From Akkermansia sp. (GTDB lineage Bacteria; Verrucomicrobiota; Verrucomicrobiia; Verrucomicrobiales; Akkermansiaceae): 39,268 bases of DNA. The notes under the pieces were generated by a model. It did no database searches and was not told the origin of the DNA. It worked only from the letters and a program-made list of their open reading frames with translations. The DNA lies in contig JALFWB010000030.1 in assembly GCA_022787425.1 (NCBI GenBank), forward strand, positions 1 through 39,268. Direction: 5' to 3'. Below, one piece after another: positions 39,041 to 39,268 of this stretch (within the stretch, counting starts at the first letter, position 1; every line of letters begins with the position of its first letter). The translations under genes were made by a program, and so were the position numbers.

Positions 39041-39268
39041 TTATGACCACCCCACGGGAGCCAGCGCTTCGTGAAAGCTCCTGCAGGTGGATTCCCGTAG
39101 CTTCAGATATAGGTACCGCACGCTGGCTATGCCCCTCATCTGAAATTGGATTTTCGCGATTTTTGAGTTCACCCCCTCAATGACTCCGGAAGTCAGCTTG
39201 TAGCGGAAATAACCCAAGACAGCCGAGGCCTGCTCCTTAAGGGTCTTAGACATTGCGATGAAGGGCTT
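39041..39268 (-). mobile_element. ISL3-family transposase, C-terminal part (cut by window edge)
   Basis: The frame is open to the window edge; the visible ~75 residues are the C-terminus. AVLGYFRYKLTSGVIEGVNSKIAKIQFQMRGIASVRYLYLKLRE matches the end of ISL3 (IS204/IS1001/IS1096/IS1165) DDE transposases, where the catalytic Glu sits in the 'T.G.iEG.N.kIK...r...G' segment (here SGVIEGVNSKIAK). The tail STCRSFHEALAPVGWS follows. The N-terminal part and far end of the element lie outside the window, so completeness cannot be judged. Confidence 0.8.

Noticed and set aside
1..39268. CRISPR array or prophage
   Set aside because: No regularly spaced identical repeats and no phage structural genes were seen in the window.

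Overview
The window reads as chromosomal DNA from a Verrucomicrobiota bacterium, most likely Akkermansia or a close relative. The strongest clues are a very long autotransporter whose signal region (MKLHLPKGLRTALLAC...) is of the type I associate with Akkermansia, and a GreA with a ~480-residue N-terminal extension of the kind known in the PVC superphylum (Chlamydia also has a long GreA). Most starts have no clear Shine-Dalgarno sequence. Promoters are sigma70-like: TTGNNN, 16-17 bp, then TAGAAT, TATCCT or TATAAT.

Layout. 1-657 is gene-free but holds a good orphan promoter. 711-8048 (minus): autotransporter, long greA, and a CBM9/DOMON-like protein. 8291-14930 (plus): rpoA-rplQ, tyrS plus a secreted protein overlapping it by ATGA, tig, and a class I aminotransferase. 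15056-20770 is an accessory stretch: a Sel1-repeat protein, a HigB/HigA-type toxin-antitoxin pair whose antitoxin carries an ImmA/IrrE-like domain with a substituted catalytic Glu, and three membrane-anchored proteins of unknown function, one with two tandem copies of an unrecognised domain. 21167-25451: tmk-MATE exporter and mrp-xer tyrosine recombinase. 25585-27021: infA (minus) divergent from rplM-rpsI. 27169-31846: dnaE overlapped by a divergent serpin-like protein. 31885-32303: a probable orphan small RNA and tRNA-Leu(CAA). 32326-37014: recQ (minus) divergent from thrS-infC; the ThrRS lacks the TGS domain.

The right end (37351-39268) is the most novel part: a compact two-gene RiPP-like locus on the minus strand. 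It has a 74-residue precursor-like peptide ending in a Cys/Asp-containing tail, an intergenic hairpin, and a graspetide-synthetase-like ATP-grasp ligase. It lies between two ~90-bp direct repeats (about 86% identical) and beside an ISL3-type transposase cut by the window edge, so it may have been mobilised as a cassette.

Apart from the accessory blocks, the genes form a conserved information-processing backbone (transcription, translation, replication). Several of these proteins (RpoA, L17, IF-1, IF-3) carry unusual low-complexity or charged terminal extensions. All functional calls come from reading motifs by eye; no database search was possible.
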